NCBI GenBank assembly: GCA_030682655.1
Contig: JAUXNU010000054.1
Coordinates: 1-64,000 of the forward strand
DNA length: 64,000 nt
Direction of reading: 5' to 3'
Source of the DNA: Actinomycetota bacterium
Lineage (GTDB): Bacteria; Actinomycetota; Coriobacteriia; Anaerosomatales; JAUXNU01
In this document: one piece after another, positions 18,673-28,709 of the stretch
Layout: every line of letters begins with the position of its first letter
Position numbering within the stretch: position 1 is the stretch's first letter
The notes under the pieces: model-generated
What the model was told of the DNA's origin: nothing
What the model saw: the letters and a program-made list of their open reading frames with translations, nothing else
Database searches by the model: none
Made by a program: the position numbers and the translations under genes

Positions 18673-19713
18673 CTAGCTGACGATGAGAACGCGCGTTCCC
18701 ACTTCGACACGCTCGTAGAGGTCTTCGATGTCCCACCTGTGCATCCGCATGCAGCCGTGACTCGCCGCAGTGCCGATCGAGTAGTCCTTCGATGTCCCGT
18801 GGATCCGAATCCCGGAAGCGTTCAGGTTCATTGCGCGCGTTCCGAGCGGGTTTCCGGACCCGGGGGGAATCGACTTCGGCATGTCCTTGGCCCACGCGCT
18901 CCCGGGGTTGCTCCAGGTCGGGCGGTATCGTTTCTGGACGATCTCCCAGGTGCCGCGAGGTGTCGGGAAGCTCGGGGCGCCGACCGCCACGCCGAACTTC
19001 TTCTCGAGCTCGAGACCATCGTAGAGGTACAGTCGCCGTTCGGAGAGATCTACGACGATCGTCTTGCCGAGCGTCTTGTCGGTCACCTTCGGCCCCACCA
19101 CACGGACCGGCAACTCCGCTGTCTTCTCGCCCGCAAGCAGCGCCTTCGTGATAGCCGCGAGTGCAGCTGCGCGGTCGACCGCTCGCCCTTTCGCCGAGGA
19201 CGACATCACCACAGCGCCGTCGGCGTCGATCGTTACTGTGGCGTCCACCGCAGGCGTGTCGATGCGCGAAGCGACATCGTCGATCCACCCTTCCAGCGGT
19301 GCCCCATCCACGGACAGGACCGGTTCGATCTCCACGTCCACGGTCCGGTCGGCGTATCGGCGCAGGGCCCGCTCGGCGATAGTCGCTTGCCGGCTGGGAT
19401 GAAGCGCCTCTTCGAGCATGAGGTCGACATCGATCGCCAGGCTGGTCTTCGGGTCCAGATCGAAGGTCTTGCCGTCGTAGACGACGTGGACCGTCTGTAG
19501 CAGCGGGGTCGCTACCGTGCGTCCGATCAGCTCGCGCGCCTGATCGAGTCCGAGGCCACCCAGAGACTCTCCGTCGACGGTCACACCCACCGGAATGATG
19601 GCACGCGCACCGTAGTCGTCCACGATCGACCAGGTGAAACCCGCCGACAGTGCGAGCATTGCGCATGCAGACATTGCGGCGCAGAAGCGTACAGCTCGCG
19701 TGCGAATACTCAT
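18673..19713 (-). CDS. L,D-transpeptidase (YkuD family) with N-terminal wall domain
   Basis: A 346-residue secreted enzyme. A signal anchor (RFCAAMSACAMLALSAG) is followed by about 190 residues resembling the PG-binding-4 domain that precedes YkuD domains. The catalytic domain (about 215-346) has GIRIHGT and the active-site SHGCMRM, with cysteine nucleophile and histidine. It forms 3-3 peptidoglycan cross-links and is inhibited by carbapenems in the family generally. The ATG at 19713 is preferred to one 12 codons upstream because it starts the basic n-region. It is convergent with the cytochrome (8 bases apart) and divergent from cheR. Confidence 0.9.
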   Translation of the reverse strand: MSIRTRAVRFCAAMSACAMLALSAGFTWSIVDDYGARAIIPVGVTVDGESLGGLGLDQARELIGRTVATPLLQTVHVVYDGKTFDLDPKTSLAIDVDLMLEEALHPSRQATIAERALRRYADRTVDVEIEPVLSVDGAPLEGWIDDVASRIDTPAVDATVTIDADGAVVMSSSAKGRAVDRAAALAAITKALLAGEKTAELPVRVVGPKVTDKTLGKTIVVDLSERRLYLYDGLELEKKFGVAVGAPSFPTPRGTWEIVQKRYRPTWSNPGSAWAKDMPKSIPPGSGNPLGTRAMNLNASGIRIHGTSKDYSIGTAASHGCMRMHRWDIEDLYERVEVGTRVLIVS

Positions 19714-19803
19714 GTGGTTCCCGAAGAAGGAGGCGGGCGAGTCCTGCATATTCTACAATGGCTTGGATGTTCGCGCGACATGTTGCGCAAAGGGAGGAGC
19801 GTC

Positions 19804-20646
19804 GTGGGTCAGCCGGAGACCCGTCAACCCTACCGCGGTAACCTCGACAAACTCACAGCCAAAGTGCTCAACGAGCGCGGGCTGGACCTCGGGCAATACC
19901 GGCAGCAGTATCTCGAGCGAAGGATTGCTACGCGTTTGCGTTCGCTTGACCTGCACTCTTACCGGCAGTACGTGGACTACCTGGACACACATGCCGATGA
20001 ATACGCGAAACTGATCGACACCCTCACCATCAACGTCACCGAGTTCTATCGGGACGCCCCGGTATTCGATCTGTTCCGGAAGACCATCGTCCCGGCGATG
20101 ATCGAAAACAAACTTCGTGCGCGACAGCGGATGCTGCGCGCGTGGTCGGCAGGATGTGCGACCGGCGAGGAGCCCTACTCGATCGCGATGTCGTTTCTAG
20201 ATGGACTCGGGAGCCATACCAAGGACTTCGTGCTCACAGTGATTGCGACCGACCTCGATGACAGGGCGATCGCGCAGGCGAAGGCCGCGGTTTACCCCGC
20301 CGAAAGGCTCAAGACCATTCCCAAGACGCATCAGGTAAAATACCTAGATGTGCACGGAGATACCTTCAGCGTGAAGCCGGAGGTGGCCCGCCACGTTAGG
20401 TTCAGGCACTTCAATCTCTTTGCGGACAAGCCGATAAGCGTCGTAGATGTGATCTTCTGCCGGAACGTGTTCATCTACTTCAGCAGGGAGCAGCAGGAGA
20501 AGGTGCTCGAGATGTTCTGGGGTGCCTTGGCCAAAGGGGGTTACCTCGTACTCGGACGGAGCGAGAAGCTGGCACCGTCGGCTGCGAAGCGGTTCGAGTT
20601 GGTGAGCGGCAGGGAGCGCGTCTACCGGAAGCCGCCGCTCCGGTAG
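19804..20646 (+). CDS. cheR: Chemoreceptor methyltransferase CheR
   Basis: A 280-residue S-adenosylmethionine-dependent methyltransferase that methylates receptor glutamates. The N-terminal helical domain (DLGQYRQQYLERRIATRL) is followed by NVTEFYRD, the SAM site SAGCATGEEPYSIAM, the acidic ATDLDD and the catalytic-fold FCRNVFIYF motif. The GTG at 19804 is chosen because GGGAGGAG lies just upstream; the frame is open further 5'. It is the first gene of a chemotaxis operon that runs to about 27157 or beyond. Confidence 0.95.
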   Translation: MGQPETRQPYRGNLDKLTAKVLNERGLDLGQYRQQYLERRIATRLRSLDLHSYRQYVDYLDTHADEYAKLIDTLTINVTEFYRDAPVFDLFRKTIVPAMIENKLRARQRMLRAWSAGCATGEEPYSIAMSFLDGLGSHTKDFVLTVIATDLDDRAIAQAKAAVYPAERLKTIPKTHQVKYLDVHGDTFSVKPEVARHVRFRHFNLFADKPISVVDVIFCRNVFIYFSREQQEKVLEMFWGALAKGGYLVLGRSEKLAPSAAKRFELVSGRERVYRKPPLR

Positions 20647-20694
20647 CGGGATAGGCGGTGCGAGAGCGCCGCGAACGGAGGAGGACCACAGGTC

Positions 20695-22011
20695 ATGACT
20701 CATGAGCATCGAGGGACTCGTGTCAAGCGGGGGCTTGCGCTCACGTTCACGCTGCTGACGTGGGCGACCATCGCTCCGGCGGTCGGGATCGGCCTCGCGG
20801 CGACCGCGATCTACGCCTACTTCTACCTCCATCTGACCATTGCCCAGATGCTACCTGTCATGGGGTTCGGGGCCACTGTCATGGTTGTCATGTCGATTCC
20901 CGGCTCCTTCGCCTGGCGGTGGCAGTTCGACGAGCGCGTTCTGCGCCCGCTGCGCGATCTCGGAGGCACGATGGTCGAGGCGGGACAGGGAGATCTCACT
21001 GTCCGGGCGGACATCATCCACAGCGACGAGATCGGTGTGCTCGCCGACGAGTGCAATTGCCTGATCGAGTCCCTTCAGGGAATCGCATCTCACGTCCGTC
21101 GCTCCGCCGAGACGGTGTCGGCGGCCGCAGCACAACTCTCGGCATCGTCCGAGGAGATATCCTCGTCAACCATGGAGATCTCGTCCTCGGTGCAACAGAT
21201 CGCGCACGGCGCGGAGCTCCAGTCGCGCAAAGTCGAGGAGACATCCGGCTCGATGGAGTCGATCAACGGCACGACGAACGAGGTCGCGGGGCAGGCCGAA
21301 GAGGCGGTGCGCACCAGCGAAGAGGCTGCGCGCGTCGCGGCACACGGCGAAGAGACGACAGGCATGGCCGTCATGAAGATCGCCGAGGTCCAGCAGGCGA
21401 TCGAGACGCTGGCGAACTCGGTGGAGCTCCTTGGCAAGCGGAGCAGTGAGATCGGATCCATCGTGGACGTGATCACCTCCATCGCCGATCAGACGAACCT
21501 TCTGTCGCTCAACGCCGCCATCGAGGCAGCGCGGGCGGGAGAGTCGGGCCGGGGATTCTCCGTCGTCGCCGACGAGGTCCGCAAGCTTGCCGAGGGCTCG
21601 GGCAAGGCAGCCGAGCAGATCGGCGATCTCATCAAGGAAGTCCAGGAGGAGACCGCCAAGGCGGTCAAGTACATGGAGATCGGCACGCGCGAGGTGGAGA
21701 TGGGCACCGAGGTCGTTGGCAAGACGGGCGAGGCACTGCGTCAGATCACCGACGCCGTGTCGCGCACAGCAGTGCTCGCCGAACAGATCTCCCACGCGAT
21801 GAGCGATCAGAAGACGCGCACGTCCTCGGTGGACAAGGCGATGCACGATATCGCTGCTGTCGTCGAAGAGAACGCAGCGTCTGCCGAGGAGACCGCGGCT
21901 GCTGCCCAGGAGCAGACGGCATGCATGCAGGAGATCACGTCTTCGGCGCAGGAACTCTCGGACATGGCTCAGAGGCTTGAGGATTCTGTCCATAGCTTCA
22001 CGGTCGACTAG
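20695..22011 (+). CDS. Methyl-accepting chemotaxis protein without a large sensor domain
   Basis: A 438-residue receptor. Two membrane segments (about 10-45 and 52-70) are separated by only a few residues, so there is no periplasmic ligand domain; it may sense membrane state or act with a partner. A HAMP linker ([22 protein letters not shown]) follows, then a long coiled-coil signalling domain with the hairpin tip ([19 protein letters not shown]) that docks CheA and CheW. GGAGGAGG precedes the ATG. It sits between cheR and cheW and is likely the cognate receptor of this array. Confidence 0.93.
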   Translation: MTHEHRGTRVKRGLALTFTLLTWATIAPAVGIGLAATAIYAYFYLHLTIAQMLPVMGFGATVMVVMSIPGSFAWRWQFDERVLRPLRDLGGTMVEAGQGDLTVRADIIHSDEIGVLADECNCLIESLQGIASHVRRSAETVSAAAAQLSASSEEISSSTMEISSSVQQIAHGAELQSRKVEETSGSMESINGTTNEVAGQAEEAVRTSEEAARVAAHGEETTGMAVMKIAEVQQAIETLANSVELLGKRSSEIGSIVDVITSIADQTNLLSLNAAIEAARAGESGRGFSVVADEVRKLAEGSGKAAEQIGDLIKEVQEETAKAVKYMEIGTREVEMGTEVVGKTGEALRQITDAVSRTAVLAEQISHAMSDQKTRTSSVDKAMHDIAAVVEENAASAEETAAAAQEQTACMQEITSSAQELSDMAQRLEDSVHSFTVD

Positions 22012-22026
22012 GGGGTGGAGTGACGA

Positions 22027-22527
22027 ATGTCGCAGGTAGCAGATACAGATACGAGGCCATTCGTCATATTTCGCCTTGGCGACGAGGAGTACGGGCTCGC
22101 CATAGACCGCGTGCGCAGCATCATTCGCTTCGAGCAGGCCACGCCGGTGCCCCGCTCCGCCGAGAGCGTACTGGGCGTGATCAACTTGCGCGGCACGGTC
22201 ATTCCCGTCTTGGACCTGGCGAGTCGTCTCAACCGGGAAGCGTTCGTCCCGACAGCGACGTCCCGCATCGTGGTCGCGGAGGCGGCGGTCGGGCTTGTCG
22301 GGCTGGCAGTCGACTCTGCAAGCGAGGTCACGAACATCCCCGTCGAGGCCATCAAGCCCACACCCGAGAGCGTTCTCAACGCCGATACGGTGGCCGTCTT
22401 TGAGGGTGTCGCCGAGCGGGATGGCAAACTCATCATCTTGATCGACCTCGATGAGGCGATTCCACGGACCCAGTACGTGCAAGCCCTTTGCTCGGAGCGG
22501 GCTTTGGAGGGAGACACGGATGTCTAG
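22027..22527 (+). CDS. cheW: Chemotaxis coupling protein CheW
   Basis: A 166-residue adaptor that links receptors to CheA. It has the usual beta-sheet signatures: FRLGDEEYGLAIDRV near the start and GVINLRGTVIPVLDL in the middle. The length is normal for the family. It starts 15 bases after the receptor gene with a GGGGGTGGAG ribosome site, and its end overlaps cheY by eight bases. Confidence 0.95.
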   Translation: MSQVADTDTRPFVIFRLGDEEYGLAIDRVRSIIRFEQATPVPRSAESVLGVINLRGTVIPVLDLASRLNREAFVPTATSRIVVAEAAVGLVGLAVDSASEVTNIPVEAIKPTPESVLNADTVAVFEGVAERDGKLIILIDLDEAIPRTQYVQALCSERALEGDTDV

Positions 22528-22891
22528 GACCATCCTCGTCGTCGACGATGCGGCATTCATGCGGATGATGATTCGCGACATTCTGGCCAAGGAGGGCTAC
22601 GTCATCCACGAGGCCGTCAACGGGCGCGACGCGGTCGAGAAGTACGGCGAGGTCCGTCCGGATCTCGTGACCATGGACATCACGATGCCCGAGATGAACG
22701 GGCTTGAAGCGCTTCGTGAGATTCGTTCCGGCGATTCGAGTGCCCGGGTACTCATGGTCTCGGCGATGGGGCAGCAGAGGATGATCGTGGAGGCGCTTGA
22801 GTCGGGGGCGATGGACTTCCTCGTGAAGCCGTTCCAGCCGACCAAGGTGCTCGAGACCGTCAAGAAGTGCCTGCAGAGCCAGGCCACGTGA
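22520..22891 (+). CDS. cheY: Response regulator CheY
   Basis: A 123-residue single-domain receiver. It shows the acid pair (VVDDAAF, residues 9-10), the phospho-acceptor Asp53 (TMDITMPEMNG) and the conserved lysine in FLVKPF. CheA would phosphorylate it to control a motor, which could be flagellar or, given pilT downstream, pilus-based. The start lies inside the end of cheW, with GGAGGGAG upstream. Confidence 0.95.
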   Translation: MSRTILVVDDAAFMRMMIRDILAKEGYVIHEAVNGRDAVEKYGEVRPDLVTMDITMPEMNGLEALREIRSGDSSARVLMVSAMGQQRMIVEALESGAMDFLVKPFQPTKVLETVKKCLQSQAT

Positions 22892-23970
22892 CATCCGGTC
22901 CCATGCACTCCGCTATCAAGGTGCTCGTCGTTGATGACTCGGCACTCATCCGCCAGATGCTGACACGTGTGTTGTCGCTCGACCCCCGCATCGAAGTCGT
23001 GGGCGTTGCCCGCAATGGCGTCGAGGCCATCGAGAAGGCGCGTACTCTCGAGCCAGATGTCATCACCCTCGATGTCGAGATGCCCGAACTCACCGGCCTA
23101 GAGGCATTGCCGCATCTCAAGCGTCTCTCAGACGCGCGTGTGATCATGTTGAGCACACTCGATGACCCCGATACGACCTATGCTGCGTTGAGCCGTGGCG
23201 CCGTTGACTTCCTCACGAAGCCCAAGGCGGGTGTTGCGAGCTCACTCGCTGAGCTTTCCGACCTGCTGCTCAAGAAGATCCGAATCGCGTATCGGATCGA
23301 TCCCGAGCATATGGCGGCGGCCGAGCGGGTCTTCGGAGATACGCCGCCCCCCGCTGCCCCGAAACGCACGGATACGGCGCCAATCGCACTCGAATATGTC
23401 GTAGCGGTTGCCGCGTCCACCGGGGGACCCCCCGCCCTGGAACGTGTATTCTCCGGCCTGAGCTCCGCGATTCCGGCCGCGTTTCTACTGGTACAACACC
23501 TGCCTGCAGGCTTCACCGCTTCGCTGGCACGGAGACTGTGTTCCGCATCGGACATTCCGGTGCTCGAAGCGCGTGAGGGTATGGTCGTGAAACAGGGCAC
23601 CGCATATGTCGCGCCACATGGCGTGCACATGACCGTCGCCCGTTCGAATCGGGACGTGTGCCGGCTGCTGCTCGAAGACGGAGAGCCCATACACGGCGTC
23701 AAGCCCGCAGCCGACCCCCTGTTCGCGGCTGTCGCAAGGACGTATGGCGAGCATGCGGTCGGAGTTGTCCTCACCGGCATGGGCTCGGACGGAGCGGAGG
23801 GTCTGGCCGCCATTCGCGATGCCGGAGGGGAAACGATCGTCCAAAACGAAGAGACGAGCGTGGTCTGGGGGATGCCCGGGGCCGCGGTGAAGCGCAAGGC
23901 GGCGGGTCACGTGGTGCCGCTCGGACTCGTTGCCGCGGAGATACGACGCACGATGCGAGAGAAGGCCTAG
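22888..23970 (+). CDS. cheB: Chemoreceptor glutamate methylesterase CheB
   Basis: A protein of about 360 residues with a receiver domain (VLVVDDSALIRQ, TLDVEMPELTG) and a C-terminal methylesterase/deamidase. The catalytic serine lies in AASTGGP, the histidine in VQHLPAGFT and the aspartate in GMGSDGAEGL. The GTG at 22888 overlaps the cheY stop (GTGA). The ATG at 22903 is a possible alternative; neither has a strong ribosome site. It opposes CheR in receptor adaptation. Confidence 0.94.
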   Translation: MTSGPMHSAIKVLVVDDSALIRQMLTRVLSLDPRIEVVGVARNGVEAIEKARTLEPDVITLDVEMPELTGLEALPHLKRLSDARVIMLSTLDDPDTTYAALSRGAVDFLTKPKAGVASSLAELSDLLLKKIRIAYRIDPEHMAAAERVFGDTPPPAAPKRTDTAPIALEYVVAVAASTGGPPALERVFSGLSSAIPAAFLLVQHLPAGFTASLARRLCSASDIPVLEAREGMVVKQGTAYVAPHGVHMTVARSNRDVCRLLLEDGEPIHGVKPAADPLFAAVARTYGEHAVGVVLTGMGSDGAEGLAAIRDAGGETIVQNEETSVVWGMPGAAVKRKAAGHVVPLGLVAAEIRRTMREKA

Positions 23971-23973
23971 CTC

Positions 23974-26028
23974 ATGGGAGAGATGGATGCGTACAAGGAC
24001 ATCTTCATGTCGGAGAGCGCCGAGTTCGTCCAGGCGATCACCGAGGGGCTGCTTGCACTAGAGACGAACGCAGGTGATCTCGAGCCGGTGGAGGTCATCT
24101 TCCGAGGCGCCCACAGCCTCAAGGGCATGTCTGCGACCATGGGGTACGAGCGCACGGCCGACCTCACCCATCGCATGGAAACCCTCATGGACCGCGTTCG
24201 CAAGCGTGAATTGGCCGTGGACTCGAGGCTCATCGATCTGATGCTGGAGGCCGTGGACACGGTGCGAGTTCTGATCGAAGACGAGTCCGAAGGCCGTTCG
24301 GACGTCGATACCGGTCCCATGATCGAGCGAATCCTCGCAATGGCGGAAGGGGAGGCGACCGCGGATGGACCCGCCGCGGCTCCGGGGGCAGCTCCTCGGA
24401 AGCGAACTGCACGTCGGAAGCCAACTGCAGTCAAGGCACCAATCGGAGGGCAGTCTGACGATGAGCTAGATGAGGTTCCCGGGGTCCCGATGAGACCGGA
24501 GGTAGGATCCGAGACTGCCCGAACGTATCGTGTCACCGTTACGCTCGAGGAGGCATGCGTTCTCAAGGCCGTTCGTGCCTACATGGTCATCAAGCGACTG
24601 ACGCACATGGGAGAAGTCCTCGAGACCATTCCGGAAGCAAGGGATATCGAGGACGAGCGTTTCGACCGGGAATTCGTGGTCGTTGTCCGGACATCCGCGA
24701 CAGCTGAGTCCGTACAGAAGGCCACACTCGGCGTCAGCGAGATCGAGAAGGCCGTCGCGGAAGTCACCGCAGAAGCGGCTGGCACGGCGAAGACTGCCGG
24801 AGGCGCGCTGTCGGGACAGGCATCGCGTCCAGCGATACCGAAACTCTCCGAGACCCAGACCGTGCGTATCGCGATCGGGCACCTTGATTCCATGGTCAAT
24901 CTCGTTGGCGAATTCGTGATCTTGCGGTCGCGACTCGAGCGGGTTGCCAGGGACCTCAAGGACCGCGAGCTCGATGACACGCTCGAGGAGTTGCACCGCG
25001 TCTCGTCTGAGCTGCAACACGAGGTGATGCATACTCGCATGGTCCCGGTCGGCAACATCTTCAACCGCTTTCCGCGAATGGTTCGCGATCTCGCCCGTGA
25101 CCTTGGGAAGGACATCGCGTTCGAGATGGATGGGCTCGACATCGAGCTCGACCGGACCGTGCTCGATGAGATTGGCGATCCCATAGTCCACTTGTTGCGC
25201 AACAGCGTGGACCATGGCATCGGGGACCCTGCCACGCGGGAGGCGGGCGGCAAGCCCGCTCGCGGTACGGTGCGACTGACTGCGGCGCGTGAGCGCGACC
25301 AGGTCCGAATCACAGTGTCGGACGACGGTCGCGGAATCGACGTCGAGCGAATCTGGGACAAGGCATGCTCGCTCAACGTCGTGGAGCCGGAGGCCAGAGA
25401 GGCCTATCGCGACGAGGAGATTCTCCTGCTCACATGCATGCCCGGCTTTTCGACCGCCGAGAACGCGACGAGGGTCTCCGGCCGCGGGGTCGGGATGGAT
25501 GTCGTCAAGGGTAAGATCGAGCACCTGGGAGGCTCACTCACGATATCCTCGGCACCCGGACTGGGGACCGAGACAGTGCTCACGCTTCCCCTCACGCTGG
25601 CAATCATCCAGGCTCTGATGATCGGTGCCGCGGGTCGCACGTTCGCAATACCGCTCAGTTCGGTCGACGAGGTCTTCTCCCCGCAAGATGCGGCGATCGA
25701 CACTGTCGACGGGGCGCCGGTCATCGTGATGCGCGACCATTCGATCGTGCCCGTCTTCCGGGTCGATGCGCTCCTTGGCCTGGGCGGGGTCGCAAGCCGG
25801 TTGCCCGACGATGCCGAGCATCTGGTTCTCGTCGAAGACGCCGTCGGCCACCGGCGGGCACTTGTGGTCGAGAAGCTCTACGGCCGGCATGAGATCGTGG
25901 TGAAGCCGATCTCCCGCATGTTCCGTGACGCCAAGGGAATCGGGGGGGCTACGGTACTCGGAGACGGGCGAGTCGCCCTCATTATCGATCCGAGAACGAT
26001 CTTCCCGATGAGAGAGGAGTCTCGATGA
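23974..26028 (+). CDS. cheA: Chemotaxis histidine kinase CheA
   Basis: A 684-residue kinase. The HPt domain carries the phosphorylated His47 (GAHSLKGMSA). An Ala/Pro/Lys-rich linker (about 128-165) leads to a P2-like region. The dimerisation/HATPase region has VHLLRNSVDHGI, DDGRGID and GRGVGMDVVK. The last ~140 residues are a CheW-like domain (FAIPLSSVDEVF). It sits three bases after cheB and ends in a four-base overlap with cheC (ATGA). All key catalytic motifs are present. Confidence 0.95.
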   Translation: MGEMDAYKDIFMSESAEFVQAITEGLLALETNAGDLEPVEVIFRGAHSLKGMSATMGYERTADLTHRMETLMDRVRKRELAVDSRLIDLMLEAVDTVRVLIEDESEGRSDVDTGPMIERILAMAEGEATADGPAAAPGAAPRKRTARRKPTAVKAPIGGQSDDELDEVPGVPMRPEVGSETARTYRVTVTLEEACVLKAVRAYMVIKRLTHMGEVLETIPEARDIEDERFDREFVVVVRTSATAESVQKATLGVSEIEKAVAEVTAEAAGTAKTAGGALSGQASRPAIPKLSETQTVRIAIGHLDSMVNLVGEFVILRSRLERVARDLKDRELDDTLEELHRVSSELQHEVMHTRMVPVGNIFNRFPRMVRDLARDLGKDIAFEMDGLDIELDRTVLDEIGDPIVHLLRNSVDHGIGDPATREAGGKPARGTVRLTAARERDQVRITVSDDGRGIDVERIWDKACSLNVVEPEAREAYRDEEILLLTCMPGFSTAENATRVSGRGVGMDVVKGKIEHLGGSLTISSAPGLGTETVLTLPLTLAIIQALMIGAAGRTFAIPLSSVDEVFSPQDAAIDTVDGAPVIVMRDHSIVPVFRVDALLGLGGVASRLPDDAEHLVLVEDAVGHRRALVVEKLYGRHEIVVKPISRMFRDAKGIGGATVLGDGRVALIIDPRTIFPMREESR

Positions 26029-26636
26029 GACTCGAGAATCTCACCCCTCTGCAGCGCGATGCCCTGCGTGAGGTCGGCAGTATCGGTGCCGGACATGCGG
26101 CGACAGCGCTCTCACAGCTGGTTGACAAGGCCGTCGGACTCACGAATCCGGTGCTCGACATCATTCCCCTTGGTGAAGTGCCCCGGGTCTTCGGTGGGCC
26201 CGAGCAGCTGGTCGGGGCAGTCTATCTGAGACTCCTCGGCGACCTTGAGGGCGGCATGTTGTTCATGGCGCCACGCGACACGTCCCTCGCGCTGGTCGAC
26301 CTCATGCACAATCGCAAAGTGGGCACCACGAAGTCCTTCGGACATTCCGAGGAAGCTCTGGTCACGCATGTAGCCACCATCCTCGCGTCGGCATATATCG
26401 CTGCCGTGGCCCGGATGGCGGATCTGAACGTCCTCCCGTCGCAACCGGCGTTCGCGCTGGACATGGCCGGGGCCATCCTCGAGGTGGCCACCGCCGAAGT
26501 CGGGATGAAGGCAACATCCGCGCTCCTGCTGAAGACCAGCTTCTTCGATGACTCGACCTCGGTCGATGCCGCACTGTTCTTCCTGCCGGACCCCGACAGC
26601 CTTGAAGTGATCCTCGGAAGACTCGGGATAGCCTGA
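26025..26636 (+). CDS. cheC: CheY-phosphatase CheC
   Basis: A 203-residue CheC/CheX-type protein. The first half has GSIGAGHAATALSQLV; CheC phosphatases use E-x3-N type helices, and here EEALVTHVATILASAY lies at the second site. The asparagine is replaced by histidine or alanine in at least the second site, so phosphatase activity may be weak. It also binds CheD in bacilli-type systems. The start overlaps cheA by four bases. CheC and CheD are absent from E. coli and typical of Gram-positive and archaeal chemotaxis. Confidence 0.9.
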   Translation: MRLENLTPLQRDALREVGSIGAGHAATALSQLVDKAVGLTNPVLDIIPLGEVPRVFGGPEQLVGAVYLRLLGDLEGGMLFMAPRDTSLALVDLMHNRKVGTTKSFGHSEEALVTHVATILASAYIAAVARMADLNVLPSQPAFALDMAGAILEVATAEVGMKATSALLLKTSFFDDSTSVDAALFFLPDPDSLEVILGRLGIA

Positions 26637-26641
26637 AAGTG

Positions 26642-27157
26642 ATGAAAGGAACTGACAGCGCGACTGTCAACTACAGTGACCCCAACCTTGTCGAGGTAGG
26701 GGTCGGAATGCTGGCAATCGCCGAGTACCCCAAGTACCTGATGACGCCTGCACTCGGGTCTTGTGTGGGCGTTGCGCTCTACGACGCAACGCTCAGGCAG
26801 GGGGGACTTGCCCACATAATGCTCCCGATGCCGCTCGACAGCGGTCTGGTCGCCAGCGAGGACCGATTTGCCTCGAATGCTATTCCCAGGCTTGTCTCGA
26901 TGCTCTCGGAGGCCGGGTCGCCGCGCCGCCGCCTCATGGCCAAACTGGCCGGAGGAGCTGCGATGTTCCGTACCGATTCGGCTCTGGCTCAGATTGGCGA
27001 GCGGAATGTCGCCGAGGTTCGCAGGCAGCTGAAACTACTGAACATCCTCGTGATTGCCGAAGATACAGGGGAGAGTCACGCAAGGACTGTAGAGCTGCAT
27101 CTCGACAACGGAACGTACGTGGTCCGGAGCTATCTCTACGGCGTACGGAAACTGTGA
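26642..27157 (+). CDS. cheD: Receptor glutamine deamidase CheD
   Basis: A protein of about 171 residues with the CheD catalytic cysteine in ALGSCVGVALYD and the histidine in LAHIMLP. It deamidates receptor glutamines and is controlled by CheC. The ATG at 26642 follows an adjacent GTG (26639); spacing after cheC is very short. It is the last clear gene of the chemotaxis operon, though the next gene follows within a few bases. Confidence 0.92.
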   Translation: MKGTDSATVNYSDPNLVEVGVGMLAIAEYPKYLMTPALGSCVGVALYDATLRQGGLAHIMLPMPLDSGLVASEDRFASNAIPRLVSMLSEAGSPRRRLMAKLAGGAAMFRTDSALAQIGERNVAEVRRQLKLLNILVIAEDTGESHARTVELHLDNGTYVVRSYLYGVRKL

Positions 27158-27191
27158 GACAGTGGAGAAACAGGAAGTACAAGGTCTGGCT

Positions 27192-28685
27192 ATGGAAGAG
27201 GCCGACGTGGTCGCCGTTCCCTCGCGCCAGAGTGCTGGCGGGAAGCTGACGATCGCGATCGTCGGAGGAAGCCTGCGCGCGGCCTCCATCCTGCGGCTCC
27301 TCAGCGAGGTCGACAACATCGATGTCGCGGCCGTGTGCTGCTCCAGTGCGGCTGCTCCGGCGGTGCGCCTTGCCGAGGACCTGGGCATCTATGCGACGCG
27401 CGACGTTTCCGAGGTCTTCCAGATACCGGGGCTCGACCTCATCATCGACATGTCCGAGGACGCGGCGACCCATGCGACACTTCTGTCCCAGCGTCCTGAG
27501 CATGTCGAGATGGTCGGCACCAACGGTTCTGAGCTAGTCTGGGACCTGCTCGTTGCCAAGAAGCGTGGCGAGGAGCAGGAGAAGCTCTTCGTCGAGCTTC
27601 AGGTGGCCTACGACAAGATCCGTAGCCACGAGCGGCGCCTTCAGACGAGCAAGGAGGCTCTGGAGAGGGCGAATGAGGAGCTAGAGAGCAGGCTCGCCGA
27701 GATCTTCTTCACCCACGAGTTCTTCAAGGCGCTCACGAGCTACAGCTCTGTCGAAGACGTGTGCAGTCTCATCGTCGACGGGGCCAACGGAATCCTGGGC
27801 GCCGAGATCAGCTGCGTGTATCTCTTCGAGCGCACTGATTGGACCCTACGGCTGCGGGCGTGCCAGGGGTGGGCCGAGGACGCATTCGAGCCTATCATCT
27901 CGGTCTCGGAGACAATCCTTGGCTCGGCATTCCGTGACGGCATCATCCAGGAGCAGGACGTCCGGATCGGGTCACCCTCCGCAGGATGGGTGCGGAATCC
28001 GGAGAGCGTTCGGTCGCAGGCCGCAGTCCCGCTCAAGACGGGCGATCACGTCATCGGCGTGATGGCGATCGCGTGCGCGAGCTACCGCGAGCTCACTGTG
28101 GCTGAGATGGAGCGTCTCCAGGTCATCGGCAATCAGTCTTCGCTGTCTCTCCAGAACGCCTTGCTGCATGGAGAGCTGGAACGCCTCTCGGTAACCGACC
28201 GGCTCACTGAACTCTACAACCACGGGTACTTCCAGCAGCGGTTGGAGGAGGAACTTGGCCGGGCCAATCGGTTCGGGCACCGCCTGTCGCTCATCATGCT
28301 GGATATAGATGACTTCAAGGACTTCAACGATACTTTCGGTCATCCAAGGGGAGACAAAGTCCTTCAGGCGGTCAGCGCCATGATCAAACTCAATCTGCGC
28401 GAGATAGATGTGGCCGCACGATACGGTGGCGAGGAGTTCGTCGTCGTGTTGCCGGAAACGGACGCGGAGGGCGCGCTGTTGGTTGCCCAGCGCATTCGGG
28501 ACAGTGTGGCCGAGTATGATTTCATCGGGGGCGACGACATCCCTCCGGTCCGGAAGACCGTGTCGATAGGAATCGCGACCTACCCCGCGCACGCAACAAG
28601 TCAGGCCCGCCTCATCGAAGCTGCAGACCGTGCGATGTATGCTGCCAAGAGGAATGGGAAGGATCGCGTGGTTGTGGCGAACTGA
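27192..28685 (+). CDS. Diguanylate cyclase: Rossmann-like domain, coiled coil, GAF, GGDEF
   Basis: About 497 residues. An N-terminal segment (LTIAIVGGSLRAASILRLL) reads like the nucleotide-binding start of a Rossmann fold of the oxidoreductase or CoA-binding kind. A coiled coil (about 125-170) and a GAF domain (about 180-325) follow. A GGDEF domain has the active site GGEEF and the metal-binding LDIDDFKDFND. It should make cyclic di-GMP. An allosteric RxxD site just upstream of GGEEF is not obvious. ATG 27192 has AAGGTC upstream; GTG 27162 in the same frame is also possible. It directly follows cheD, linking cyclic di-GMP to the motility system. Confidence 0.88.
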   Translation: MEEADVVAVPSRQSAGGKLTIAIVGGSLRAASILRLLSEVDNIDVAAVCCSSAAAPAVRLAEDLGIYATRDVSEVFQIPGLDLIIDMSEDAATHATLLSQRPEHVEMVGTNGSELVWDLLVAKKRGEEQEKLFVELQVAYDKIRSHERRLQTSKEALERANEELESRLAEIFFTHEFFKALTSYSSVEDVCSLIVDGANGILGAEISCVYLFERTDWTLRLRACQGWAEDAFEPIISVSETILGSAFRDGIIQEQDVRIGSPSAGWVRNPESVRSQAAVPLKTGDHVIGVMAIACASYRELTVAEMERLQVIGNQSSLSLQNALLHGELERLSVTDRLTELYNHGYFQQRLEEELGRANRFGHRLSLIMLDIDDFKDFNDTFGHPRGDKVLQAVSAMIKLNLREIDVAARYGGEEFVVVLPETDAEGALLVAQRIRDSVAEYDFIGGDDIPPVRKTVSIGIATYPAHATSQARLIEAADRAMYAAKRNGKDRVVVAN

Positions 28686-28709
28686 GCGGCGCGGAAGGGG
28701 TAGCCCGCT

